Source: Ichthyophis bannanicus (Eukaryota > Chordata > Amphibia > Gymnophiona > Ichthyophiidae). Taken from it: a stretch of DNA of 64,000 nucleotides. Below, one piece after another: positions 32,800 through 43,236 of the stretch. The position numbers and the translations under genes are program-made. The stretch is from the NCBI GenBank assembly GCA_033557465.1, contig CM066039.1, forward strand, positions 399,237,440 through 399,301,439. Reading direction: 5' to 3'. The notes beneath the pieces are model-generated. The model saw only the letters and a program-made list of their open reading frames with translations, searched no databases and had not been told where the DNA came from. Positions within the stretch are counted from its first letter, which is position 1; each line of letters begins with the position of its first letter.

Positions 32800-32893
32800 G
32801 GACTGATTCCTGCTGTCCCTGGAGAACACCTGTTATAGGTGAGTAACTACGCTTTCTCCAGGAACAAGCAGGCAGGCAGTCCTCACATATGGG
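32800..32893 (-). repeat. DIRS internal complementary region (ICR)
   Basis: 32,800-32,850 is the reverse complement of the outermost ~50 bp of the adjacent terminal repeat. 32,851-32,893 (TTTCTCCAGGAACAAGCAGG ...) is complementary to the outer end of the opposite terminal repeat (TTCCTGCTTGTTCCTAGAGA, 43,216-43,235). A fused copy of both outer ends next to the 3' repeat is the hallmark of DIRS-1 replication, where it templates circularisation. Confidence 0.85.
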
Positions 32894-33071
32894 ACTCCCT
32901 AGCTCCAGGCTGCCAAGGGCCGAACCATGACAGCACCTACGGTGAGCAGGTCAGGTAGCCGTGACTTGCAGAAGGTAAGTACCCAACTGAGCAACTTTGC
33001 AAGACTCTAACGTCCAGCAGCACCATCACTCCAGTAGCCTGAACACAAAAGGGTTAGAGGGCAAGAGTTGC

Positions 33072-34211
33072 CTACACCCTGAACAGATTACAGAATACCG
33101 CCTGACCAAAGGCACTGACCCGGCGGGACTCGCTTTCCAGGCAGTAGTGAGCTGCGAACGTATGGATTGAAGGCCATGGGGTGGCTTTGCAGATCTCCGT
33201 CACCAGCACTGAGTGCAGGTTCGCCACTGATGTGGCCAATGCTCTCACGCAATGCACTGTGATCTGGTGGTTCAGGGAGAGTCCAGCTCGCTCATAAGTG
33301 AGGTCAATACAGTCTGCCACCCAAATGGACAGAGTTCACTTACTAACAGGAAGCCCCAGTCTGCTGGGGTCGTAGGAAACGAAAAGCTGAGGAGCTTTGC
33401 AATGGCCCTGGGTCTGCTTTAAATAGAAGGACAGGGCCCATTTGCAGTCCAGTATATGGAGTATAGTTTCCTCCCGACTGGCATGATGCCGCAGGAAAAA
33501 GGTGGGAAAGACCACCTCCTGATTGAGGTAGAAAGGAGATACCACCTTTGGGAGGAATTTGGGGTGAGTGCAGAGCACCACCTTGTTCTTGTACAATCTT
33601 GGGTATGGTGGCTCTGCCACCAGGACCTGAAGCTCGCTTACTCTGCGAGCGGGTGTGAGAAGCTAGAATGGCAGCTTGGTGAGCTGTGAGAGCACCACAT
33701 TGAGGTCCCATTCTGCCCCCAGGGGACAGATGAGGGGCTTAGATAGCAAGAGGCCGCAGAGGAACCGAATGCCAAGGGGCTGATCTGAGAGAGGTTTCCC
33801 TTTGATAGGGTGGTGGTGTGCAGCAATCACACTCAGGTGCACCCGCACTGAGTTGGACTTTAGTATAGTATGAAACAGATGCAATAGGTATTGGAGCACC
33901 AGTTGCACCGGGCAGGAGAATGGGTTCTCCCACATCGCTGCACACCATACTGAGAATCTACGCCACTTAAAGGCATATGCTAGTCTCGTGGAAGGCTTGC
34001 GGAAGGCCAACAGGACCTCCTCAACCTCTTGTGGGAGATTGAAAGAGGCCAAGGCTACCTTTTCAGCATCCATGCTCTTATTAGAGATCCCAGATTGGAG
34101 TGCAGAAGGAAGCCCTCCTCCTGCGACAGGAAGTCCGGGGCCCAGCCCAGTGGGACTGGGAGTGCCACCAGCAGGGAGAGCAACAGTGGGAACCACAGTT
34201 ATCTGGGCCAC
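33072..34211 (-). pseudogene. DIRS tyrosine recombinase
   Basis: Pieces 34,211-33,663, 33,620-33,336 and 33,320-33,072. The N-terminal SAM-like domain is SFNLPQEVEEVLLAFRKPST (K-P-S-T-R-L-A-Y-A-F-K-W-R-R-F), followed by VQLVLQYLLHLFHTILKSNS and KSNSVRVHLSVIAAHH. The catalytic core ends with HCVR (the H-x-x-R motif) and HTFAAHYCLE (His...Tyr nucleophile region). The enzyme would integrate circular DIRS DNA without making target duplications. Two frameshifts break it. The same gene is better kept at 60.6 and 62.4 kb. Confidence 0.8.
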
Positions 34212-34622
34212 CTGGGGGCAATTAGTGTCAGTGCTGCTCCCTCATGCTGGACTTTGAAGAGGGTCTTGGCAACCAGAAGGGTCGGTGGAAAGGCATAGAG
34301 AAGTCCTTCCATCCACATGATCAGGAAGGCATCCACCGCTACCCTCTCCAGGTACAGCTGCTGCGAGCAAAAGCGGGGCAGTTGCGCATTGTCAGGGGTG
34401 ACAAAGAAGTCCACTACAGGTGTCTCACAGAGGCGAAAGAGCCATGAGGCCACCCTGGGGTGCAGGCACCATTCGTATGGCTGGAGCACCCTGCTGAGTC
34501 TGTCCACCAGGAGATTGTCCTGGCCAGGCCGGTAGACCACTCGCAGAAGCATGTTGTTACAATCTTTAAATGAAAAGAGAGCCACTGCCTCCTGGCAGAG
34601 GGAGTACAACAAATGCTGGAAA
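34199..34622 (-). pseudogene. DIRS RNase H / RT C-terminus
   Basis: Minus-strand frame reading FQHLLYSLCQEAVALFSFKD, then LLRVVYRPGQDNLLVDRLSR, the P-G-x-x-N-x-x-x-D-x-L-S-R motif at the end of DIRS-type RNase H, followed by the linker PYEWCLHPRVASWLF and FVTPDNAQLPRFCSQ. The first part of the frame to the right belongs to the CR1-C insert. All upstream RT domains are gone. Confidence 0.75.
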
Positions 34623-34845
34623 GTAATGAGTATAAATGCACGAAGCCTAGCCAACAAAGTTCCTGATCTGGAAGCCCTAATGGTGGAAAAGGACTTGGAC
34701 ATTGTGGCCATTACAGAAATGGTTTAACGAGGCACATGAATGGGAGATAGCCATAGCTGGCTATAATCTATTTAGAAGAGATAGAGAGGGTAGAAAAGGA
34801 TGAGGAGTACCCTTATATGTCAAAAGCAATATTAAAACTACTGAA

Positions 34846-35355
34846 ATGCAGGGGGCATGGGGAAAAGAAGAAGCGCTCTGGATTGTGTTGAAAAGAGGAG
34901 ATGGCACTGTCATCTATACTGGTGTGGTCTACAGGCCTCCAACTCAAACTGAAGAAATGGATAGCAAATTGATTGTTGATATTGTAAAGATAGCCATGAA
35001 GGAGAAAGTGATCATATTGGGTGACTCTAACCTACTTGATGTGGATTGAAGTGTTCCTTCTGCAAATCTGGAAAGAAGTAAAAAAATTGTGGATGCCTTC
35101 CAAGATGCGTTACTTAGACAAATAGTGATGGAACTGACAAGGGAGAGCTCGGTGCTGGATTTAGTGCTCACCAACGGAGATAGTGTGTCGAATATCCAGG
35201 TGGGTGCCCATGTGAACAGCAGTGATCATCACACGGTGTGGTTTGAGATAAAAGCCAAGGTAGAATCAAATCACAGAAAATTCAGAGTCTTACACTTCAA
35301 AAACGTTGACTTCAGTAAAATGGCCAAGTACCTGAAGGAGGAGTTGGTAGGGTAA
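34846..35355 (+). pseudogene. CR1-C endonuclease domain
   Basis: Two in-frame pieces (34,846-35,049 and 35,089-35,355, separated by a TGA after LLDVD). This is the C-terminal half of an APE-like endonuclease with YTGVVYRPPTQTEEMD, the substrate-binding ILGDSN block, LVLTNGDSVSNIQVG, and HHTVWFEI carrying the catalytic-type His (S-D-H-H). It would nick target DNA to prime reverse transcription. Confidence 0.75.
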
Positions 35356-35640
35356 GAAGGGTTAAGGGAAATGGAATTGCAATGGGCTAAACTAAAGAAA
35401 GCAATAAAAGGTGCAACAGATACATACATAAGAAAAGTAAATAAAAACAAGAGCAAAAGGAAACCTATTTGGTTATAAGAACATAAGATATGCCATACTG
35501 GATCAGACCAAGGTCCATCAAGCCCAGTTTCCTGTTTCCAACAGTGGCCAACCTAGGTTGTAAGTACCTAGTAGTTTCCCCAAAAGACACAGGTTCCTCA
35601 ATGCTTGTTTTGGGTCAAGCAGTGATATCCCGGGTCCCTT

Positions 35641-38640
35641 TTAATAATGGTTTATGGACCTTTCCTCCAGGAACTTGTCCAAACCTTTTTTAAACCCAGC
35701 TAAACTAACAGCTCTTACTACATTCTCCGGTAACAAATTCCAGAGTTTGATTACACGTTGAGTGAAAAAATATTTTCTCTTATTATTCTTAAATAGGTTA
35801 CCCTGTAGCTTCATTGCATGTCCCCTAGTACTTTTATAGGCTGATGACGTAAACAATCGATCTACGTTTACCCGTTCCACTCCATTCATTAATTTATAGA
35901 CCTCTATCATATCTCCCCTCAGCCGTCTCTTTTCCAGGTTAAAGAGCCCTAACCTTTTTAGCCTCTCTTCATAGGAGTATCCTTCCATCCCCTTTACCAG
36001 TTTGGTGGCTCTTCTCTGTACCTTTTCTAATAACTCTATATCCTTTTTAAGATACAGCGACCAGAATTGCACACAATATTCAAGGTGCGGTCGCACCATG
36101 GAACGATACAGAGGCATTATAATATCCTTTGTTTTATTTTCCATTCCTTTCCTTATGATACCTAGTATTCTATTTGCTTTTGGCCGCTGCTGCACACTGG
36201 GCGGAGGGTTTTAACATGTTATCCACGATGACGCCTAAATCTTTTTCCTGGGTGGTGGTTCCCAATGTGGAACCTTGCATCGTGTAACCATAGTTTGTTC
36301 TTTCCTAGGTGGATAATTTGCACTTGTCCCCATTAAATTTCATCTGCCATTTGGATGCCCAGTCTTCCAATTTATCGAGATCCTCTTGCAATTTTCCACA
36401 ATCCTCTTGGGTTTTAACAACTTTAAATAGTTTTGTGTCATCTGCAAATTTGATAACCTCACTCGCTATTCCCTTTTCCAGGTCATTTATGAATATGTCA
36501 AAAAACAGCAGACCCAGCACAGATCCCTGGGGTACTCCACTATTCACCTTTTTCCATTGGGAAAATTGGCCATTTAGCTCTACCCTCTGCTTTCTATCTT
36601 TTAAACATTTCCTGATCCACAATAGTACACTGCCTCCTATCCCATGACTTTTTAGTTTTGACAAAAGTCTCTGATGAGGGAACTTGTCAAAGGCTTTCTG
36701 AAAGTCCAGATATACTATATCAACCGGCTCATCTTTGTCTACCTGTTTATTCACACCTTCAGAAAAATATAACAGATTAGTAAGACAAGATCTTCCTTGT
36801 CTAAAGCCATGTTGGCTGTCTCCCATTAAGCCATGACTATCTACATGCTGAGTAACTTTGTTCTTTATGATGGTTTCTACCATTTTTCCCAGTATTGATG
36901 TCAGGCTCACAGTTCTGTAGTTTCCTGGATCACCCCTGGAACCCTTTTTAAAAATTGGTGTTACATTGGCGATCCTCCAATGATAGTTCACAGATTACTA
37001 ATAGCAGGTCTGCAATCTCATATGTCAGTTCTTTCAACACCCTTGGATGAATACCATCCGGTCTAGGTGATTTGTTACTCTTCAGTTTATCGAATAGTTG
37101 TAATACATCTTCCTGGTGTAGCGATATTTCTTTCAATTCTTCCACAGTATTACCTTTAAATACCACTTCAGTCATGGGCAACATCCCGACATCTTCCTCA
37201 GTAAAGACCGAAGCAAAGAATTCATTCAGTCTCTCCACTATAGCCTTGTCCCTTCTTACTGCCCTTTTTACCCCTCTATCATCTAATTGTCCAACTGACT
37301 CTCTCACATGACATTTGCTACGAATGTACTTGAATAAGTCTTTATTATGCGTTTTTGCTTCCACAGCAAGTTTCTTCTCAAATTCTCTGCCTGCATTTAA
37401 TTTGCCAGTGCTTGTGTTTTTTTCCAGTTTTTGTTAGCTCTTTTTTCCATTTCCTGAAAGATGCTTTTTTGGCAACAATAGCCTCTCTGACCTCACCTTT
37501 AAACCATGCTGGCAGTTTTTTGGACTTACTTCCACTTTTCTTAAAGCGTGGAATACAGCTGGTCTAGGCTTCCAAGGTAGTATTTTTAAACAACACCCAA
37601 GCTTGATGTAAGTCTTTAACCTTTGCAACTGCTCCTTTTGGTTTTTTCTTAACTATTTTCCTCATTTTATCATACTCTCCCTTTCAAAAGTTAAAAGGTA
37701 GTAATGTGGATTTTCTTACCATCCCTCCTCCATTAATTAAATCAAACGCAATCATGCTATGATCGCTATTGCCAAGTGGCCCCATCACCCTTATCTCTTG
37801 CACCAGATGGTGTTCCACTAAGGACTAAGTCCAAAAGGGCTTCCCTTCTGGTTGGTTCATGAACCAGCTGCTCCAAGAAGCAGTCATTTATTTCACCTTA
37901 AAACTTTATCTCCCTAGCATGTCCTGCAGTGACATTGACCTAGTCAATACCGGGGTAATTGAAATCACCCATTATTATTACCGTTCTGTAACTTTTGTTA
38001 GCTTGCCTGATTTCTTTGAGCATTTTATCATCCATTTGTTCATTCTGGCCAGGCGGTCGATAGTACACCCCCAATGCCATCGCCTTCCCCTTTTTACATG
38101 GAATTTCAATCCATAGAGATTCTACAGCGAATTTTGTTTCCTGTAGAACTTTAATCCTTTCTGACTCAATGCCCTCTCTAACATAGAGCGCAACCCCTCC
38201 ACCAATTTGATCAGTTCTATCATTACGATATAGTTTGTACCCAGGTATCACAGTGTCCCACTGGTTGTCCTCCTTCCACCATGTCTCTGAAATAGCATAA
38301 GAACATAAGATATGCCATACTGGGTCAGATCAAGGTCCATCAAGCCCAGTATCTTGTTTCCAACAGTGGTCAATCTAGGTCATACGTACCTAGCAGTATC
38401 CCCAAAAGACACAGGTTCCACAATGCTTGTATAGGGTCATGCATTGATATCCTGGGTCCCTTTTTAATAATCATATCTAACTTCTCATTGAGTGCTATGT
38501 ATTCTAACTCTCCCATCTTATTTTGTAGACGTCTAGCATTTGCATACAAGCATTTTAGAGACTGTATTTTATTCATATTAATCTGGTTATGAGTAGGCAG
38601 GGGCAATTTGGAATCTTTAAGCTCTGTCTGCTCTGTACTC
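35641..38640 (-). pseudogene. CR1-B ORF2 (endonuclease-RT), broken
   Basis: On the minus strand: endonuclease start near 38,600 (KCLYANARRLQNKMGELEYI), then after an insert IPGYKLYRNDRTDQIGGGVA, ALGVYYRPPGQNEQMDDKML, TVIIMGDFNYPGID (38,251-37,940). The linker and RT start are at 37,364-36,948 (TEEDVGMLPMTEVVF, KSPRPDGIHPRVLKELTYEI). The RT palm is at 36,991-36,305 ([46 protein letters not shown] with both aspartates). The C-terminal part is 36,195-35,641. Catalytic boxes survive, but at least four frame breaks and one insertion inactivate it. Confidence 0.85.
38293..38472 (-). mobile_element. CR1-B 3' end inserted in CR1-B endonuclease
   Basis: About 180 bp (ATAAGAACATAAGATATGCC to GGTCCCTTTTTAATAAT) of the lineage B 3' terminus, same orientation as its host. 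It separates the ALNEKLDMI and ETWW-type blocks of the endonuclease. Confidence 0.8.
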
Positions 38641-38931
38641 AAGAGCATTTGGGCTACCTTTGTCTTTATTGGAACTTCTCTGCTGATGTGCCCTAACTTC
38701 ATTTTTTTGGTAGTATCCTTCAAGGATACATTGTTCTGAACCATGCGTTCTTGGGCGACTGTCAGCTCTCCCTTATTATCTAGTTTAAAAGCTGCTCTAT
38801 CTCCTTTTTAAAGGTTCATGCCAGCAGCCTGGTTCCATCCCGGTGAAGGTGAAGCCCATCCCTTCGGAAGAGCCCCTCCTTTCCCCAGAATGTTCCCCAA
38901 TTCCTAACAAATCAACCCCCTCATCCTTGCA

Positions 38932-39960
38932 TCATTGTCTCATCCACACATTGAGACTCCGGAGCTCTGCCTGCCTTTTGGGTCCTGCGCGTGGAACGGG
39001 AAGCATTTCAGAGAACGCTACTCTGGAAGTTCTGGATTTCAACTTCCTACCTAAAAGCCTAAATTTAGCCTCCAGAACCTCCCTACCACATTTTCCTATG
39101 TCATTGGTACCGACATGTGCCAAAACAGCAAACTCCTCCCTAGCATTTTATTTATTTATTTATTTACTTTCTCTTATATACCGCGCTATTCTGCATCAGT
39201 GTGGTTTACATTGAACAAACTGAAATTACATAGAACAGGGCATTATAACTTGGAGATAACTATTTTACAGGGAACATGGGCTATGGAGGGTTAAGTGGCT
39301 TGCCCAAGACCACAAGGAGCACCTGTGGGACTAGAAACCCCAGTCTTTACGGCCCAAGGTTGCTGTCCTCTAGTGGGATTTGAACCCCCGACCTTCCGGC
39401 CTGAAGTACCTTGCCCCAACCACTAGGCCACTCCTCCACTCCGCATTAGGCATTATCTAAGACCTTCTATAGGTGGCACGTGAGGTCCGCTACCTTTGCA
39501 CCAGGCAGGCATGTTACCAAGCAATCCTCACGTCCACCAGCCACCCAGCTATCTACATGCCTAATGATCGAATCACCAACTATAACGGCTGTTCTAACCC
39601 TTCCCTCATGGGCACTTGGCCCTGGAGAAACCTTCTCGGTACAAGAGGGTTTTACATCACCTGGAAGACAGGTCCTTGCTATAGGATCACTTTCTGCCAC
39701 TCCAGGGTGATGCTCTCCTGTCACGTGACCTCTCTCCTCCATGGCAACAGTGATGCTGCCAGAATATGTACCTCTCTGTCTTCCTTATGTCTTCCAAGTC
39801 TGCAACTCTTGCCTCCAGATATTGGACTCGTTCCCTGAGAGCAAAGAGTTTCTTGCACCTTGTGCACACGTAAGACCCCCTCACCAACTGGGAGAAAATC
39901 ATACATGTGACACTCAGTGCAAAAGACTGGAAAGCCCCCATCTCTCTGCTGGATGGCTGT
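38932..39960 (-). pseudogene. CR1-B ORF1 (Cys motif, coiled coil, SGNH esterase)
   Basis: Pieces 39,941-39,687 (YVCTRCKKLFALRERVQYLE: C-x-x-C then a coiled coil), 39,742-39,467 (RTAVIVGDSIIRHVDSWV with an intact G-D-S nucleophile block; CLPGAKVADL) and 39,123-38,932 (HVGTNDIGKCGREVLEAKFR with the GxND block, VAFSEMLPVPRAG). A SINE splits the esterase between its first and second blocks. Same architecture as CR1-A ORF1 but a distinct sequence, and here the catalytic Gly is kept. Confidence 0.8.
39147..39442 (-). mobile_element. CORE-type SINE in CR1-B ORF1
   Basis: Minus-strand full-length copy. Tail at left (TTTATTTATTTATTTACTTT, TATACCGCGCTATTCTGCAT), head at right (complement GGAGTGGAGGAGTGGCCTAG). 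Very close to the copy at 56,310. Confidence 0.9.
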
Positions 39961-40107
39961 CTGCATCTTCGTTTTAAGGTTGTGTTTAGATATTTAAGTT
40001 CTTTACTTACTAAGGGTTGCTGGGGATACTTATACTAATAAAACTATATCTAATACATTTAATGTACTTTGTTCACCTGAAATTTAATTAATCTCAGGTC
40101 CTTAATG

Positions 40108-40432
40108 TATGCTGATGAGAATAAACCTGACCTAACACAATTTCGGAAGGCTTTGAAGAATCACCTCTTCCTCAAACACTATCCGGACGATTGCGCACCA
40201 TTAACTGCTCCCCCTTTCTAGTACCACCACACCAACACACCACGATTACTCTGTGATTCGACTTGATGTGATGCCTATATGTAAATAGATATCCCGGTTT
40301 TACCCAAGTTTAAGCACCTCTTCATTGTAAATGTGGAGCAGATTCCTGCACCGTATAAGTTTTCTGTTGTCATGTAAACCACACTGATGTTGAATAGCGT
40401 GGTATAAAAGAGACTGTAAATAAATAAACAGC
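40108..40432 (+). mobile_element. L2 3' end fragment
   Basis: Contains L2 ORF2 C-terminal codons (FRKALKNHLFLKHYPDD), a stop, and the tail GTAAACCACACTGATGTTGA...AGCGTGGTATAAAAG with an AAATAAATAAA end. Inserted in the presumed 5' UTR of CR1-B. Confidence 0.75.
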
Positions 40433-41568
40433 TGCACCTGAGAGTGAATATGGCACCCCCTTTCCTTTAAGAGGTTTAAGCAGCTATAAAGCTATGATTA
40501 TCCCAGGGGTGGGTGGGAAATAAACGTATTAAAAGCTGGCTGCTACACAGTACCCTGTCCTGTGCTTCTAAGGTAATCTGTGACCAAGCTCCAGGGGGAG
40601 TCCCACAGCCCTTGCTTGGATAGAGGGAGTCTTGGGTTCTAAATCTAACCAGAAAGCTCTCTTCTGTGTTTTAAATTTAAACTGAAGCTCTTTGCTGCTA
40701 CTAGGCCCTGACTTATTTAACAAATACACTGGGTTCACAGACTAATCAGCTTTAATCTAAAGAATTCCTTTTCCCCCAAGATTTAGAAAAATTCCCAGAA
40801 GTAAATACATACAGTACAATTGCAGATCTCTCTCCAGAAGTAGCAGTCCCCTTCAAAGAAGTGGCTGCATAAATAAAGCCAAAAAATACAGCTTTCACAA
40901 AATTCAGAAGCTTGCAAACAAAGGAACACAGAAAAGAATACTAGATCAAACTAAAAGAGACAAAAAGAGAAATAAGGATAGCAAAATCAAAGGCAGAAGA
41001 AAAGATGGCTAAAGATGTGAAGTCTGGTGACAAGACATTTCAGGTATATTCAGGAGAGGAGGAAACTCAGAGGTTAAATTGCAGGACTCAAAAGTACTGG
41101 GAACGGATTTGTGGAAAATGACATTGAAAAAGTGACAATGCTAAACAAATAGTTCTGCTCTGTTTTCACTAGAGAAAATCCTGAAGAAGGACCACCTGTG
41201 ATTGCCAAATATACAAATGGGAATGAAGTAGATACCACACCATTCACAAAAAATGATGTGTTAGAAAAGCGTGCAAAACTGAAAGTGGACAAATCTATGG
41301 GACCAGATGGGATATACCCCAGGATACTGAAAGAGCTTGCAAGGCCCTTAAAGAATGTTTTTAATAGATCCTTAGAGACAGGAGAAGTTCCACAGGACTG
41401 GAGAAGGTCTGATGTGGTACCTCTCCAGAAAAGTGGTAATAGGGAAGAAGTGACAAGCTACAGGCCAGTAAGCCTTACCTCGGTGGCGTAAAAGTAATGG
41501 AGGCGCTCCTGAAAGAGCGAATAGTGGACTTCCTTGATACCAACAGGTGGCATTATCGAGGCAACATG

Positions 41569-42853
41569 GGTACATGCCTATATAGAGTTCATAGGCCTGG
41601 ATCCAGCAACCCAGCATTGAGCCCTGATAGCATTTGGGAGGGACAGAGAAGTGGGTCTTCTGGCTCTTGAGCTTTTACATGGTCGACTCGATTACCATGG
41701 AATTGTGTGGAAGCTGGGGTTTTGGAACCCCTTTCCAGACTCTATACATAGCGTTGAGCCAACGGCTAACTATTGGCACAGATGCCGGCATCTCCCACAT
41801 TCAGAGTAACAGCCTCTCGAGGATCAACTGTATGGGCACCGTGAGGGTTTCTTTGGATGGTGTCTCATACTGGAAAATCTCCAACTCCTCAGTGCGCAGG
41901 TCCTCCTTTGCCTCACTTTGCACCGAGAGGTCCCTGGCCATATCCCTGATGAAGTCATGGAAGGCCATGTCCTTGGGAGGGGAATGGTGTCAAAGCAACA
42001 GGAAAGATGGGTCCGAGGGAATGTGTCGATGTCTTCTGGTGTCCGGGGATGCCTCGTCCTCTGTCTCCTTCTCGGAGTCGAGCAGTGACGATGAGTCCGA
42101 GGCCCTGAGACTCCTTGCATCAAGGCCAGTGCCGAAGGGCCAATGGCCTGCGGAGGACCTGGGGTCTGAGTCTCAGACACTGGCCGGCGAGGACTGGATA
42201 CCCGATGAAGGGGACTGGGACCTAGGATTTTCTCAAGGCGGGGGGGCACTCGATGCTTGGCTCGATGACCGGGAACTCCCTCAAGGTAGAGGGCCTGGTC
42301 ATCGGGACAGATGATGCAGAGGAACCAGCCATCATCGCCTGCTGCAGGGCCAGGATAGCAGTAATGTTCTGCTCCAGGGCCACCATTCTGATTTCCAAGC
42401 CAGAAGGCTCCGCAGCCTTCGGCGCGGGCACAAAGGATTTTGGGTCTGGTACTGGCACTTTTGGAAGTGCATCCTCAAGGACCTTGATGGGGTGCTTCGC
42501 GGCGTCACCCGAGTCCGTGGGGTTTTACTGGGTTTCTCCGGTGCAAATTTGGCAGACTTTGATGACTATTTCTTCTTCTCCAGTGTCTTCTCGGAGGCCC
42601 CTCGGGATGTACTGGGCTTAGAGCTCGGTGTCAGGGAGGTTGGTGCCAAGTCAGACCTGGGGAACAGCTTTTCCTGCAACTCCAACCGTTTCTTGTTGGT
42701 TTTGGCCAACATGGCCTGACAGAGGTCGCCAGAGGTGCTGTAATAGTCTGGGCCCAGGCAGCGCAGGCAGCAGTCATGGGTGTCAGTAATGGACATAGTT
42801 TGACTGCAGCGGTCACACTTTTTGAACCTACTGGGAGACATGGTGGGAGACAC
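41569..42853 (-). pseudogene. gag: DIRS gag, N-terminal part
   Basis: The best piece, 42,853-42,566, begins MSPTMSPSRFKKCDRC with a Cys/His cluster (C-D-R-C ... D-T-H-D-C-C-L-R-C-L-G), resembling a small zinc-binding module at the Gag N-terminus, and continues into a basic Ser/Pro-rich region. Pieces at 42,458-42,222 and 42,249-41,824 carry a short coiled segment (SGLEIRMVALEQNITAILAL) and Pro/Ser-rich sequence. The gene is cut at 41,568 by CR1-C. The role is packaging of element RNA, by analogy with other Gags. Confidence 0.7.
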
Positions 42854-43039
42854 CTAGATGGTGTCAACGACCCCTGGGCAAAAAAAGGCATGAATGCCGG
42901 TGAAGGGAGACCTTTGATTAAAAAAGGGGCTGAGAATTGTGCCGGGAGCGCTGACTTGAGGTGGGAAGAGGAACCGGTACGCCTACCAGAAAACTAAGCT
43001 TTAGGAACAGTTTTGTCAAGTATTTTTCTGGGGGAATAG

Positions 43040-43236
43040 GACATACGTCCATTGGGCTCCGTGGAAAAAAGGAGCCTGAGCAAAATGGCACCCTTGGGCA
43101 GGAAGGGGACCATGCATGCCTGGTGGCATCTCCCAAAGGCTTTTTTTGAAAGCTGGGGGGATGCTTCCGCACGGGTTCCGTTGGCACCGACTTCACCCAT
43201 ATGTGAGGACTGACTTCCTGCTTGTTCCTAGAGAAT
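43040..43236 (-). repeat. DIRS inverted terminal repeat, 5' side
   Basis: Ends TTCCTGCTTGTTCCTAGAGA at 43,216-43,235 and includes GGGACCATGCATGCCTGGTG and ATCTCCCAAAGGCTTTTTTT. Inverted relative to 32,538-32,735, with the CCCATATGTGAGGACTGA core shared. Confidence 0.8.

Larger units (their letters stand above)
35473..40852 (-). mobile_element. CR1 LINE, lineage B, nearly full-length with nested inserts
   Basis: The 3' end at left has AAGAACATAAGATATGCCAT. ORF2 runs to about 38,640, ORF1 to about 39,975, and a presumed 5' UTR extends to 40,852. It contains a second CR1-B 3' end (38,293-38,472), a SINE (39,147-39,442) and an L2 tail (about 40,108-40,432). It occupies a single point of the CR1-C described above, so it is younger than that copy. 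Confidence 0.8.
34623..41568 (+). mobile_element. CR1 LINE, lineage C, inserted in DIRS and split by CR1-B
   Basis: The left part (34,623-35,472) encodes the APE endonuclease: INARSLANKVPDLEALMVEK, LDIVAITEMV, EALWIVLKRGDGTVIYTGVV, IILGDSNLLDVD (D-x-N motif altered), ELTRESSVLDLVLTNGDSVS. The right part (40,853-41,568) resumes at AAAGAAGTGGCTGC and encodes the linker and RT start (KVDKSMGPDGIYPRILKEL, SLETGEVPQDWRRSDVVPL). The copy at 4.2-4.5 kb shows the uninterrupted sequence (TTGGTTCTCTAAAGAAGTGG), which defines the insertion point. Confidence 0.8.
32538..43236 (-). mobile_element. DIRS retrotransposon split by a nest of LINEs
   Basis: Outer parts are 32,538-34,622 (3' terminal repeat, ICR, tyrosine recombinase, RNase H) and 41,569-43,236 (gag and 5' terminal repeat). 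The ends are inverted repeats of about 190 bp (for example CCTCACATATGGGTGACATC at left versus the complement of GACTTCACCCATATGTGAGG at right). The flanks rejoin within a CR1 5' monomer. Gag C-terminus and most of RT are missing between the two halves. The interior (34,623-41,568) is CR1-C carrying CR1-B. Confidence 0.8.
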
